Shown here piece by piece: positions 43,485 to 52,239 of a stretch of DNA of 64,000 nt (positions are counted from its first letter, which is position 1; every line of letters begins with the position of its first letter). The translations under genes and the position numbers were made by a program. The stretch is taken from positions 744,001 to 808,000 of the forward strand of contig CAVQYQ010000006.1 in NCBI GenBank assembly GCA_963718195.1, given 5' to 3'. The DNA is from MADRE3 sp963718195 (GTDB lineage Bacteria; Desulfobacterota; Desulfobulbia; Desulfobulbales; Desulfocapsaceae). The notes under the pieces were generated by a model that ran no database searches, was not told where the DNA came from, and saw only the letters and a list, made by a program, of their open reading frames with translations.

Positions 43485-45233
43485 GTGACAAATAACCTTT
43501 TTGAAACCCTGAAACAGGTATTCGGCTATGAAACATTCAGGGAGTACCAGCAGCAGATAATCGAAAACCTGATTGACGGCAATGATTTATTTGTCCTGAT
43601 GCCAACTGGCGGCGGAAAATCCCTCTGTTATCAGGTTCCCGCCCTGCACCGCCCCGGGGTGGCAGTTGTCGTTTCACCGCTGATCTCATTGATGAAAGAT
43701 CAGGTTGATGCGCTTGTCGCCTGTGGTGTTCGTGCAGCCTTCTACAATTCTTCCCTGAAAGGGACAGAAGCAAGGCGTGTGCTGGCCATGCTCCACGATG
43801 GTGAGCTGGACCTGCTCTACATCGCCCCAGAGAGACTCATGAGTGATGAGTTCCTGGCCCGGCTGGAAGACATCCCAATTGCCCTTTTTGCAATCGATGA
43901 GGCCCACTGTATATCACAATGGGGACATGATTTCCGGCCTGAATACCGTAAACTTGGGGAGTTACGCCGATATTTTAAGAATATTCCGCTTATTGCCCTT
44001 ACCGCGACAGCTGAACCGCATACCCGCAGAGATATCATCGATCGGCTCAATCTGAATAAGGCAAAACACTTTGTTACCGGATTCGATCGCCCCAATATAC
44101 GATACACCGTCCTGGATAAGCAGAAGCCAATGAAGCAGCTCAGACGTTTCCTGTCTGAGAAAGGCAGTGAGGCGGGAATTGTCTACTGCCTGAGCCGTAA
44201 ACGGGTGGAGAAGGTAGCTGAGCAGCTTGTCGAAGCGGGAATACCGGCAGCTGCTTATCATGCTGGATTATCCGCCGGGGTTCGCAAAAAGGTGCAGGAT
44301 GATTTTCTTCGCGATGACGTGCAGATTATTGTTGCCACGGTGGCTTTCGGGATGGGAATTGATAAATCCAATATACGATTTGTCGTCCATTATGACATCC
44401 CCAAGAATATCGAGAGTTATTATCAGGAAACCGGTCGTGCAGGCAGGGACGGGTTGCCTTCAGAGGCTCTTCTGCTCTTTGGCTATGGCGATATTCAGGT
44501 TGCCCGTGGACTTATTGAAAAAACCTGGAATCCAGAGCACAAACGCATAGAGCTTCACAAGCTCAATACCATGGTTGGCTTTGCCGAATCACTTGGCTGT
44601 CGACGCCGGGTGCTGCTCGGTTATTTCGGCGAGACGCTGGATGAAGATTGCGGTAATTGTGACATCTGTCTGAATCCGCCTGAGATGATTGATGTTACCG
44701 AGGACAGCCGCAAGGCACTTTCCTGTGTCTATCGTGTCGGCCAGCGCTTTGGCGCTGGCCATGTTATTGATGTATTGCGGGGATCACGAAAAGAGCGGCT
44801 TCTCAGTTTGAGACATGACAAACTCTCCACCTACGGGATTGGTGAATCTGAAAGCCAGGAGTATTGGGGTGGTATCCTCAGGCACCTGGTGCATAATGGT
44901 TGTTTGAGTCAAGATGTTGGGAATTATTCGGTGTTAAAGCTCACAGATGCGGCTCTGCCGCTGCTGAGAGGGGAAAAACAATGTCTGATGGCACGGCCGA
45001 GAGTCAGGAAGGCACCTGAAACAAAACGGAAAGCCGCAGGGATTGGTGAACTGGACTATGATCAAGAGCTGTTTGAGCGACTCAAGACGATGAGGAAGGA
45101 TATTGCTGACCGGGCAGGTATCCCGCCATTTGTGATCTTCCATGACCGGACGCTTGTGGAGATTGCAGCACACCGGCCGGAGTCACTGGATACGCTGCTT
45201 GAGATTCATGGTGTCGGGAAGAAAAAAATGTGA
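43485..45233 (+). CDS. recQ: RecQ DNA helicase, C-terminus apparently frameshifted
   Basis: A 582-residue helicase. Walker A is PTGGGKSLCYQ (near residue 40), the DEAH box near 138, SAT-like LTATAEPHT near 170, motif VI QETGRAGRDG near 315. The zinc cluster (CRRR, CGNCDIC) and winged helix follow, then an HRDC domain from about residue 520. The frame stops right after HGVGKKKM within HRDC. Removing one A from the A7 run at 45222-45228 restores CEKYGEN, and one more single-base removal near 45250 restores LELVRMFSEEGSGAQ with a stop at 45301, a normal HRDC end. GTG start at 43485. Confidence 0.9.
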   Translation: MTNNLFETLKQVFGYETFREYQQQIIENLIDGNDLFVLMPTGGGKSLCYQVPALHRPGVAVVVSPLISLMKDQVDALVACGVRAAFYNSSLKGTEARRVLAMLHDGELDLLYIAPERLMSDEFLARLEDIPIALFAIDEAHCISQWGHDFRPEYRKLGELRRYFKNIPLIALTATAEPHTRRDIIDRLNLNKAKHFVTGFDRPNIRYTVLDKQKPMKQLRRFLSEKGSEAGIVYCLSRKRVEKVAEQLVEAGIPAAAYHAGLSAGVRKKVQDDFLRDDVQIIVATVAFGMGIDKSNIRFVVHYDIPKNIESYYQETGRAGRDGLPSEALLLFGYGDIQVARGLIEKTWNPEHKRIELHKLNTMVGFAESLGCRRRVLLGYFGETLDEDCGNCDICLNPPEMIDVTEDSRKALSCVYRVGQRFGAGHVIDVLRGSRKERLLSLRHDKLSTYGIGESESQEYWGGILRHLVHNGCLSQDVGNYSVLKLTDAALPLLRGEKQCLMARPRVRKAPETKRKAAGIGELDYDQELFERLKTMRKDIADRAGIPPFVIFHDRTLVEIAAHRPESLDTLLEIHGVGKKKM

Positions 45234-45428
45234 AAAGTATGGTGAGAATATATCTGGAGTTGGTCAGGATGTTTTCAGAAGAGGGTTCAGGCGCTCAATG
45301 AGCCATCACCAATTTGCCAAAGGGTCAAGGTTAACTGTTGATCTGGTTGATTTTCTTTTACTTTTCGCTCCTATCTGTTAATCTTACAATAACGGCGTAC
45401 AAATCATTTAAGGGGCTTCACGGGGGAT

Positions 45429-47150
45429 ATGCGTATTGTCAGCGAAAAAAATATAGCCAAGACCAGCTTCCTCTATGCAATCATCATTGTCGGGTTGATG
45501 ACGTTTTCGACGGGAGCGCTTTTCATCGCCAAAAAAATCAATACACTCAAAAAAGATCTGGTCAAGATTGAGCAGGAATTTATTATCCAGCAGGAAGAGG
45601 AACTGCGAAAAGATATTGCAGATCTCATCGGGCGGATAGATCACCGCCGACTTGATATGGAAGCGATATTGCAGGAGCGCTTGAAGCAGAGAGTTGAAGA
45701 GGCGCTGGTCATTGCAGAAAATATTTATGCTTCCATGCATGATGGGGTGTCATCAGAGAATGTTGAACGCATAATACGAGAGGCTATTCGGCCGATACGC
45801 TTCAATGAGCAGCAGGGGTACTTTTTTATTCTGACCCTGGAAGGCGAGGCAGTACTTTATCCATCTGATCCCCAGATCGAGGGAACAAATTTTCTGACCA
45901 ATGGTGCTGGCAGTGGACCCGAGGCCGTCAAGGATATCATCAGGGTCGGTCAGGAAGAGGGCGGTGGCTTTCATCGATACAGCTGGACTAAACCGGGGGA
46001 TGATTCGGGAGAACTGTACGAGAAACTTTCTTATGTGGGTTTTTTTGAGCCACTGGGCTGGGTTATCGGCACGGGTGAATATCTGGATAACCTGGACAAC
46101 CTGGCCCGGACAGCTATTACCAGAGATTTAACAGCGAGTCTAAAGAAAGATCTGGTCGACTATTATTTCATCTATGAACTCCACAATATCAATGGTGGAA
46201 AAGATTTTGCCACCATGCTGGTCAACAGTAATCGCCCGGACCTGGTTGGGAAACGATTGTCTGATGACTATCAGGATGCCAAGGGAAAGGAATTTCGAAA
46301 AGAATTCCTCAAGGGGGTGCGCGAAACAGGAGAGGCCCATGTGGTTTACTGGTATAAAAAGCCAAATGACTCCGAGGAGGGGCGAAAACTATCCTATTTC
46401 AAACATTACCCTGTCTGGAACTGGGTGCTGGCTCGAGGTATTTACCTCGATCGTCTCGATGAAACCATTGCTGCTAAGAAAGCGGAGCTGAGCGAAAAAG
46501 TCAGACATGATATAATCATCCTCTGTATTCTCTTTATTGCTGCTGTAACCATCGCGTTGATTGTGGCCTACTATTTTTCAAGAGGGTTGCAGCAGATATT
46601 TGACCGCTACAGAAATACCCAGCAGGAGCATCTCGACAAACTCGAGGAGCTCAATCGAGCTCTTGAAAAACAGAGTCAGACAGATGTTCTAACCCAGATT
46701 TTCAACCGGCGCTTCTTCAACATGCAGCTCGCCAAAGAGGCGGCACGTTCAACTCGTCACCGGACACCGCTATCTGTTTTGATGTTTGATATCGACCATT
46801 TCAAGGCGATCAACGATAAGCATGGCCATCTGGCCGGAGATAAGATCCTGCAGGAGATTTCAGTACTCATTCAGGATAATATCAGGCAGAGTGACTTTCT
46901 GGCCCGATGGGGTGGTGAGGAGTTTGCCCTTCTGACACCAGGTGTCGGTTTGAAAAATGCTGGAAAATTTGCCGAGAAGCTCCGGTACTTGATTGAAAAC
47001 AATGACTTCTCGATAGAACAGCAGATAACCTGCAGTTTCGGGGTGAGCTGCTACCAGACCAGTGAGGAGACCAGCACCTTCATACAGCGTGCTGATCAGG
47101 CACTGTACCAGGCCAAAAAGAACGGCCGGAACTGTTGTGTAATCGTCTAG
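45429..47150 (+). CDS. Diguanylate cyclase with two Cache sensor domains
   Basis: A 573-residue membrane protein: helix near residues 15-35, periplasmic region with two Cache-type sensor domains (GYFFILTLEGEAVLYPSDP...GWVIGTGEYLDN and DFATMLVNSNRPDLVGKRL...NWVLARGIYLDRL), a second helix near 360-380, a short coiled coil, then GGDEF. The active site is WGGEEF (near residue 493) and the inhibitory I-site RQSD sits five residues before it, so the enzyme should make c-di-GMP with product inhibition. The ligand is unknown; Cache domains often bind small carboxylates or amino acids. Confidence 0.93.
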   Translation: MRIVSEKNIAKTSFLYAIIIVGLMTFSTGALFIAKKINTLKKDLVKIEQEFIIQQEEELRKDIADLIGRIDHRRLDMEAILQERLKQRVEEALVIAENIYASMHDGVSSENVERIIREAIRPIRFNEQQGYFFILTLEGEAVLYPSDPQIEGTNFLTNGAGSGPEAVKDIIRVGQEEGGGFHRYSWTKPGDDSGELYEKLSYVGFFEPLGWVIGTGEYLDNLDNLARTAITRDLTASLKKDLVDYYFIYELHNINGGKDFATMLVNSNRPDLVGKRLSDDYQDAKGKEFRKEFLKGVRETGEAHVVYWYKKPNDSEEGRKLSYFKHYPVWNWVLARGIYLDRLDETIAAKKAELSEKVRHDIIILCILFIAAVTIALIVAYYFSRGLQQIFDRYRNTQQEHLDKLEELNRALEKQSQTDVLTQIFNRRFFNMQLAKEAARSTRHRTPLSVLMFDIDHFKAINDKHGHLAGDKILQEISVLIQDNIRQSDFLARWGGEEFALLTPGVGLKNAGKFAEKLRYLIENNDFSIEQQITCSFGVSCYQTSEETSTFIQRADQALYQAKKNGRNCCVIV

Positions 47151-47155
47151 CGTCG

Positions 47156-47186
47156 TCTCCCCTGCCGTAAGCTCCGGCAGGGGAGA
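47156..47186. terminator. Strong hairpin between convergent genes
   Basis: Perfect 12-bp inverted repeat TCTCCCCTGCCG / CGGCAGGGGAGA with a seven-base loop, six bases after the cyclase stop and ten before the 3' end of the dehydrogenase gene. No T-run on either side, so it may work as a bidirectional 3'-end hairpin rather than a classical terminator. Confidence 0.55.
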
Positions 47187-47195
47187 GTAAGACTG

Positions 47196-50021
47196 TTATC
47201 TGGCTGTCGCCACTTCATCCACAAGATAGAGGATAGAACGATACGGAATTCCTCCATGCAGGGAAAGACCCACTTCACAGGTTTTGCTGGTTGAGTACCC
47301 GGCGTCACAGTCACAGACATGCTCATCCAGCTTATCCAGTGCAGACTCATTGAGCTCAGGAACATTAAAGCCGCGATCTCCGGCAAATCCACAGCAGTAT
47401 ATTTCTTCAGGCCAGACTACTTCTGTTGCACATTCCCTGGCCAGTTCCAGAAGTTTTGTCTCAAGCCCCATTTTCCTGGTGCTGCAGGTTGGGTGGACGG
47501 CAATTTTCACATCCTTTTTAGTGAAGGAGAGTTTGTCCATTAAAAAGAGCAGCACAAATTCGATCGGTTCATAGAGTTCTAGTTTTTCATCCACCGTCGA
47601 TTTCATGCGCTGGAGGCAGGGACTCGTGTCGCAGAGTACAGGAATAGAACCATTATCTGAGACCTTCAGTAACATATCGGAGAGTTCCTCGGATTTTCTG
47701 TCAGCTTCTGCCATGAACCCCTTACTTTCAAAAGCCTGGCCGCAGCAGAGTCCGTCAAGATTCTCCGGGTAAATAATCTCGTATCCAGCTTTTTTCAACA
47801 GGGAAGCTGTTTTGGTTGGCAGATCGTCCTGTTCCGTGTCCTCCCGGGCTGGACCGCTCATACAGCGACTGGCGCAGCTCGGGAAATAGATGACTTTCAG
47901 GGGGTTGGCAAGATCAATTGGTTTGGGTTCAATCTTCTTACCTCCCGATGGCATCTCGCGGTTCCACAGGGGAAGCGAGTTAAAAGATATTTTCCGTGCC
48001 AGTGCTGAGGCCTGCTCCATAAATTGTGTGCCACTGTATTTGTGGACGACATCAACACTGTTCAGCGTAAAACCGATTGTTTTGGCAACCGGCTTGAAAT
48101 TTTTACCGACGGCCGTGGCGACTTTTTCAGCCAGTGGACCATGTGCTTCTTCCCGCAATGCTTTGACCATTTTCCCGGTATCGATTCCGACCGGACAGCG
48201 GGTTGCACATAAACTGTCGGCTGCGCACGTGTCTACACCGGGGTATTGGTATCGTTTGGCAAAACTTTTTAACGACCTGCTGTCTCCTTCGTCTGCCAGT
48301 CGGCGGCTGATCTCCCTCCGGCCGGCAATACGCTGACGGGGTGTAAAACTCAGATCCCTCGAGGGGCATACCGGTTCACAGAAACCGCATTCTATACATT
48401 TGTCAGCTATTTCGTGGGTTGCAGGCAGGGGTTTGAGATTTTTCACGTGGGCTTCGGCATCGTCGTTGATGATAACACCGGGGTTGAGCAGATAGTTGGG
48501 ATCAAAGATCTCCTTGATATCCTTCATCAGATCAAAGGCAGCGGTTCCCCATTCCTTTTCAACAAAGGGGGCCATGTTCCTGCCGGTCCCGTGTTCCGCC
48601 TTTAATGAACCATCATAGGTCGTGACCACCATCTCCACAACATCATCCATGAAATCGCGGTAGCGGGTCACTTCAGACTGGATTGAAAAGTCCTGGGTAA
48701 AGACAAAATGCAGGTTTCCTTCAAATGCATGTCCAAAAATGATGGCTTCATGGTAGCGGTATTTTATAAACAGTGCCTGGAGTTCAAGAGCAGCGCTGGC
48801 AAGGTGCTCAGTCGGGAAGGCCACATCTTCGATGATAACGGTGGTCCCTATTTCCCTGACTGCACCAACCGCAGGAAACAAGCCTTTTCTGATTTTCCAG
48901 AGGGCCTGATACTCCTCAACCACATCGGTAAAACCGATATCCATGACCGTATCGAATTCGGAGAGGCTTCTGGTAATCTGCTCCACCTGGCCGGGAAGTA
49001 AGGCAGCATCTTCTGACCTAGTCTCAACGAGCAGAGCGGTGACGGTTTTGTCCAGCGTTTTGAGAAAATCCGGCATACCCGGTTCGTCTTCAACCGATGC
49101 GAGGCTGGCTCGATCCATCAATTCAGCTGCTGCCACCGGCTGTTTGCGGAGGATCGGAATTGCTCGACAGGCGTCTTCCATATTCTTGAACAAAATGAGA
49201 GCGCTCGCCTTGTACGGGTGTTCAATAACGGTGCGAAAAACAGCATCGGCAATAAAAGCAAGCGTTCCTTCGGAGCCGACCATCAGGTGGGCCATGATAT
49301 CGACCGGATCATCATAATCAAGGAGGGCGTTAAGACTGTAACCGGTGGTGTTCTTGATTTTAAATTTATATTTTATCCGCTCGGTGAGTTGCTCATCGGC
49401 AAGGATTCGGTTGCGCAGCTCTGATATCCGGTCAAGCAAACCTGCATGGGTTTTCTTGAAATTTTCAATGCTTTTGCTGTCTCCGGTGTCAACCACAGTA
49501 CCATCGACGAGAATCAGCCGAATGGAGTCAAGGGTCTGGTAGCTGTTCTCTTCCACACCACAACACATGCCACTGGCATTGTTTGCCAGGATGCCACCGA
49601 TCTTGGCACTGTCTATTGACGCAGGGTCTGGGCCGATCTTCCGGTCAAAAACCGCGAGCTGTTTATTGACATTACCACCGATGAGACCCGGTTGAACCTG
49701 GATAAGTTGGGCATCGTTGTAGACCCGCCAGTTGTCCCAGCCTCTGCCCATACGCATTAGGATACTGTCGGTGATCGATTGGCCGGAAAGACTTGTCCCG
49801 GCAGCTCGGAAGGTGACTGGAAGGTTGCGCTTTCGTGCTTCCTGCAAGACGATTCGAACCTCTTTTTCATTTTCCACATCCACAATCACTTGCGGAACCA
49901 GCCGGTAAAAACTGGCATCTGAACCGATCGCAACTTTTTTAAGCGGATCTGTAATGATTCTTTTCAGAGGAATCTTACGTTTGATGGCCTTATGGAATTC
50001 TGAATATTCGTGTGGCAGCAT
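47196..50021 (-). CDS. FAD-binding and Fe-S 2-hydroxyacid dehydrogenase, YdiJ-like
   Basis: A 941-residue three-part enzyme. FAD_binding_4 with TFRAAGTSLSGQSITDSILM (near residue 72) and FAD-oxidase C domain to about 510; two cysteine clusters for 4Fe-4S centres, CIECGFCEPVCP (near 540) and CAADSLCATRCP (near 595); then two CCG domains (GLCCGQ near 757, CCGFAGDRG near 877). Such fusions oxidise D-lactate, glycolate or, in E. coli YdiJ, D-2-hydroxyglutarate and pass electrons onward. The L-2-hydroxyglutarate oxidase gene 1 kb away makes the last attractive. ATG at 50021 with GGAG six bases upstream, in place of a longer frame from 50120. Confidence 0.92.
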   Translation of the reverse strand: MLPHEYSEFHKAIKRKIPLKRIITDPLKKVAIGSDASFYRLVPQVIVDVENEKEVRIVLQEARKRNLPVTFRAAGTSLSGQSITDSILMRMGRGWDNWRVYNDAQLIQVQPGLIGGNVNKQLAVFDRKIGPDPASIDSAKIGGILANNASGMCCGVEENSYQTLDSIRLILVDGTVVDTGDSKSIENFKKTHAGLLDRISELRNRILADEQLTERIKYKFKIKNTTGYSLNALLDYDDPVDIMAHLMVGSEGTLAFIADAVFRTVIEHPYKASALILFKNMEDACRAIPILRKQPVAAAELMDRASLASVEDEPGMPDFLKTLDKTVTALLVETRSEDAALLPGQVEQITRSLSEFDTVMDIGFTDVVEEYQALWKIRKGLFPAVGAVREIGTTVIIEDVAFPTEHLASAALELQALFIKYRYHEAIIFGHAFEGNLHFVFTQDFSIQSEVTRYRDFMDDVVEMVVTTYDGSLKAEHGTGRNMAPFVEKEWGTAAFDLMKDIKEIFDPNYLLNPGVIINDDAEAHVKNLKPLPATHEIADKCIECGFCEPVCPSRDLSFTPRQRIAGRREISRRLADEGDSRSLKSFAKRYQYPGVDTCAADSLCATRCPVGIDTGKMVKALREEAHGPLAEKVATAVGKNFKPVAKTIGFTLNSVDVVHKYSGTQFMEQASALARKISFNSLPLWNREMPSGGKKIEPKPIDLANPLKVIYFPSCASRCMSGPAREDTEQDDLPTKTASLLKKAGYEIIYPENLDGLCCGQAFESKGFMAEADRKSEELSDMLLKVSDNGSIPVLCDTSPCLQRMKSTVDEKLELYEPIEFVLLFLMDKLSFTKKDVKIAVHPTCSTRKMGLETKLLELARECATEVVWPEEIYCCGFAGDRGFNVPELNESALDKLDEHVCDCDAGYSTSKTCEVGLSLHGGIPYRSILYLVDEVATAR

Positions 50022-50257
50022 GAAATCTCCAAGGTAGTAGTGATAATTAATTTCAGAACGGCAAATATATACCATGCAATAGCCGATCACAAGAGTCCAT
50101 TTGCCTTGCCGAAATGGCACAATATGGCGTAAGGGTTGAGAAGAAGAGCGTTTACGTTGTGTTGCGTTGCAAAAGTATTTATAGTAAACGGACCTTGATC
50201 GATGTTGAATAGAATGATTTTATAACGATTGTATGCAATGAGTCTGAAAAACAGGAC

Positions 50258-50797
50258 ATGAGAGCGATCCCGACAGAGCTTACTGATATTGCTGAGGCTC
50301 ATCAACCGAAGGCTGCGGTTTCAATCATCAGGTGTTCAGCTCCGCTGGACTCAATTTTATTGCTGAGAAGGCGGAAAGCAATCAGCGATCCCTGGTCGGG
50401 TCACTTTGCTTTTCCCGGTGGCAGACGGGACCCCGACGATGACTCGATCTTTCACACCTGTCTGAGAGAAACCCGTGAAGAAACCGGAATCTTTCTTGAC
50501 GAGAGGCTTCTGAGCCGTCGGTTGCCGTCAGCCTTTGCCGGCAGAAATGTCAAGGCACCTATCCATGTTCAGCCATACCTCTTCTCATTGGATCAACGAC
50601 CCCGGGTTGTTGTTGAAACCTCAGAAATCGAAAACTATCTGTGGCTTGAAGTGGAAAAATTTGTTGATAAAAATCGTCATGTTGTCCAGGAAGTGCTGCC
50701 ATCACGTTATTCTCCGGCTTATCCGCTTGAAGACTATTATCTCTGGGGATTCACCTATGGATTACTCTGCTCGTTACTGGAGTTGAATATTGACTGA
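50258..50797 (+). CDS. Nudix hydrolase, CoA pyrophosphatase (NudL)-like
   Basis: A 179-residue protein with LRRRKAISDPWSGHFAFPGGRRDPDDDS and a Nudix box continuing HTCLRETREETGIFL (residues about 55-80). The 'PWSGHxAFPGG' lead-in is that of the YeaB/NudL group that cleaves coenzyme A and its thioesters. Monocistronic. Confidence 0.86.
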   Translation: MRAIPTELTDIAEAHQPKAAVSIIRCSAPLDSILLLRRRKAISDPWSGHFAFPGGRRDPDDDSIFHTCLRETREETGIFLDERLLSRRLPSAFAGRNVKAPIHVQPYLFSLDQRPRVVVETSEIENYLWLEVEKFVDKNRHVVQEVLPSRYSPAYPLEDYYLWGFTYGLLCSLLELNID

Positions 50798-50993
50798 TGA
50801 GCGGGGATAGGGACACTCATCCTCCCTTGTACTCAACAAGCAGTTTTCCTACTATCCAGGCTCACACTTGGTTCATCCTCTTTTCCATATGCTTAACCCA
50901 TCTCTTCAGGTTTTATAATCTGTTCCGACATAAAATTGAGCACACCGAGAGTAGGATGTTTAGTATGTAACGAAATATTTTTTGAAGGTTCAG

Positions 50994-52199
50994 ATGAGCA
51001 AGCGATACAATCTTGTTGTTATCGGTGGTGGTATCATTGGCGTTGCCACTGCATGGCGCTTAAAACAGCGTATGCCAGACGCTTCCATTCTGCTGGTGGA
51101 GAAGGAGGATCAGTATGCACGTCATCAGACCGGTCACAATTCAGGAGTCATTCACGCTGGTGTTTATTATCAGCCAGGAAGTCTGAAGGCTGATTTTTGT
51201 AAACGTGGCGCTGCGGCAACAATTGCATTCTGCCGTGAGTTTTCCCTGCCGTTTGAGCAGTGCGGAAAGATGCTGGTTGCAACAGATGAGCACGAATATG
51301 AACGAATGGTCGATCTTGAAAAGCGCTGCCACCAGAATAACATTGAAACCGTTCGAATCAGTCCAGACAAACTCAGGCAGCTCGAACCCAATATAGCCGG
51401 GAGTGGAGCGCTTTTTGTCCCAGCGACCGGCATTACAGATTATCGACGTATCGCTGCTAAAATGGCGGAACAGTTTGAGGATATTGGTGGTGAGGTTCGA
51501 CTGCAAACGCGGGTTTCTTCCCTGAGGGAATCAGGTAATCTCGTTACCATACAGACAGGCAATAACACCTTTGAAGCAGAGTATCTTGTCGTCTGTGGTG
51601 GTCTGATGGCAGATCGGCTGGCCAGGATGATGGACATCGATATTGATTTTTCGATCATTCCCTTTCGAGGTGAGTATTACAAACTGGCAGAAAAACATAA
51701 TCGTATTGTCTCTCACCTGATCTACCCGATACCCGATCCGGAGTTACCTTTTCTCGGTGTTCACCTCACCCGGATGATTGATGGGTCCGTTACCGTAGGA
51801 CCCAATGCAGTACTCGGCTTGAAACGCGAAGGATATGGGCGGATAAACCTGGATATGGCTGATAGTATTGAAATGATCCGTTTTCCAGGGTTCTGGCGGC
51901 TGTTGAAAGAACATCTGTCATCAGGATTTTATGAGATGAAAGATTCACTCTACAAGCCAGGCTATCTCGAACGTGTTAAAAAGTATTGTCCTGAATTACT
52001 ATTGTCTGATTTGGAGCCGTACCCGGCAGGTATCAGGGCACAGGCAGTTTTAAGAGACGGTTCCCTGGTCCATGATTTCCTCTTTGCTCATTCACCGCGC
52101 TCTCTCCATGTCTGCAATGCACCCTCGCCTGCTGCCACATCGGCTTTGCCGATCGCAGAGTATCTTACAGGAAAAACAGTTGAACTGTTTAATCTGTAA
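50994..52199 (+). CDS. lhgO: L-2-hydroxyglutarate oxidase LhgO
   Basis: A 401-residue FAD enzyme of the DAO family: VVIGGGIIGVATAWRL (residues 8-23), HNSGVIHAGVYYQPGSLKADFC (near 48), and FRGEYYKL and GPNAVLG motifs typical of LhgO/L2HGDH. It returns L-2-hydroxyglutarate to 2-oxoglutarate at the membrane. ATG at 50994 with AAGG upstream; a TTG at 50982 is unlikely. The SLC13-type transporter starts 40 bases later on the same strand and may supply dicarboxylates. Confidence 0.92.
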   Translation: MSKRYNLVVIGGGIIGVATAWRLKQRMPDASILLVEKEDQYARHQTGHNSGVIHAGVYYQPGSLKADFCKRGAAATIAFCREFSLPFEQCGKMLVATDEHEYERMVDLEKRCHQNNIETVRISPDKLRQLEPNIAGSGALFVPATGITDYRRIAAKMAEQFEDIGGEVRLQTRVSSLRESGNLVTIQTGNNTFEAEYLVVCGGLMADRLARMMDIDIDFSIIPFRGEYYKLAEKHNRIVSHLIYPIPDPELPFLGVHLTRMIDGSVTVGPNAVLGLKREGYGRINLDMADSIEMIRFPGFWRLLKEHLSSGFYEMKDSLYKPGYLERVKKYCPELLLSDLEPYPAGIRAQAVLRDGSLVHDFLFAHSPRSLHVCNAPSPAATSALPIAEYLTGKTVELFNL

Positions 52200-52239
52200 C
52201 TACCGCAACTGCTAACTATTGCAATGTACTAGATAGATT

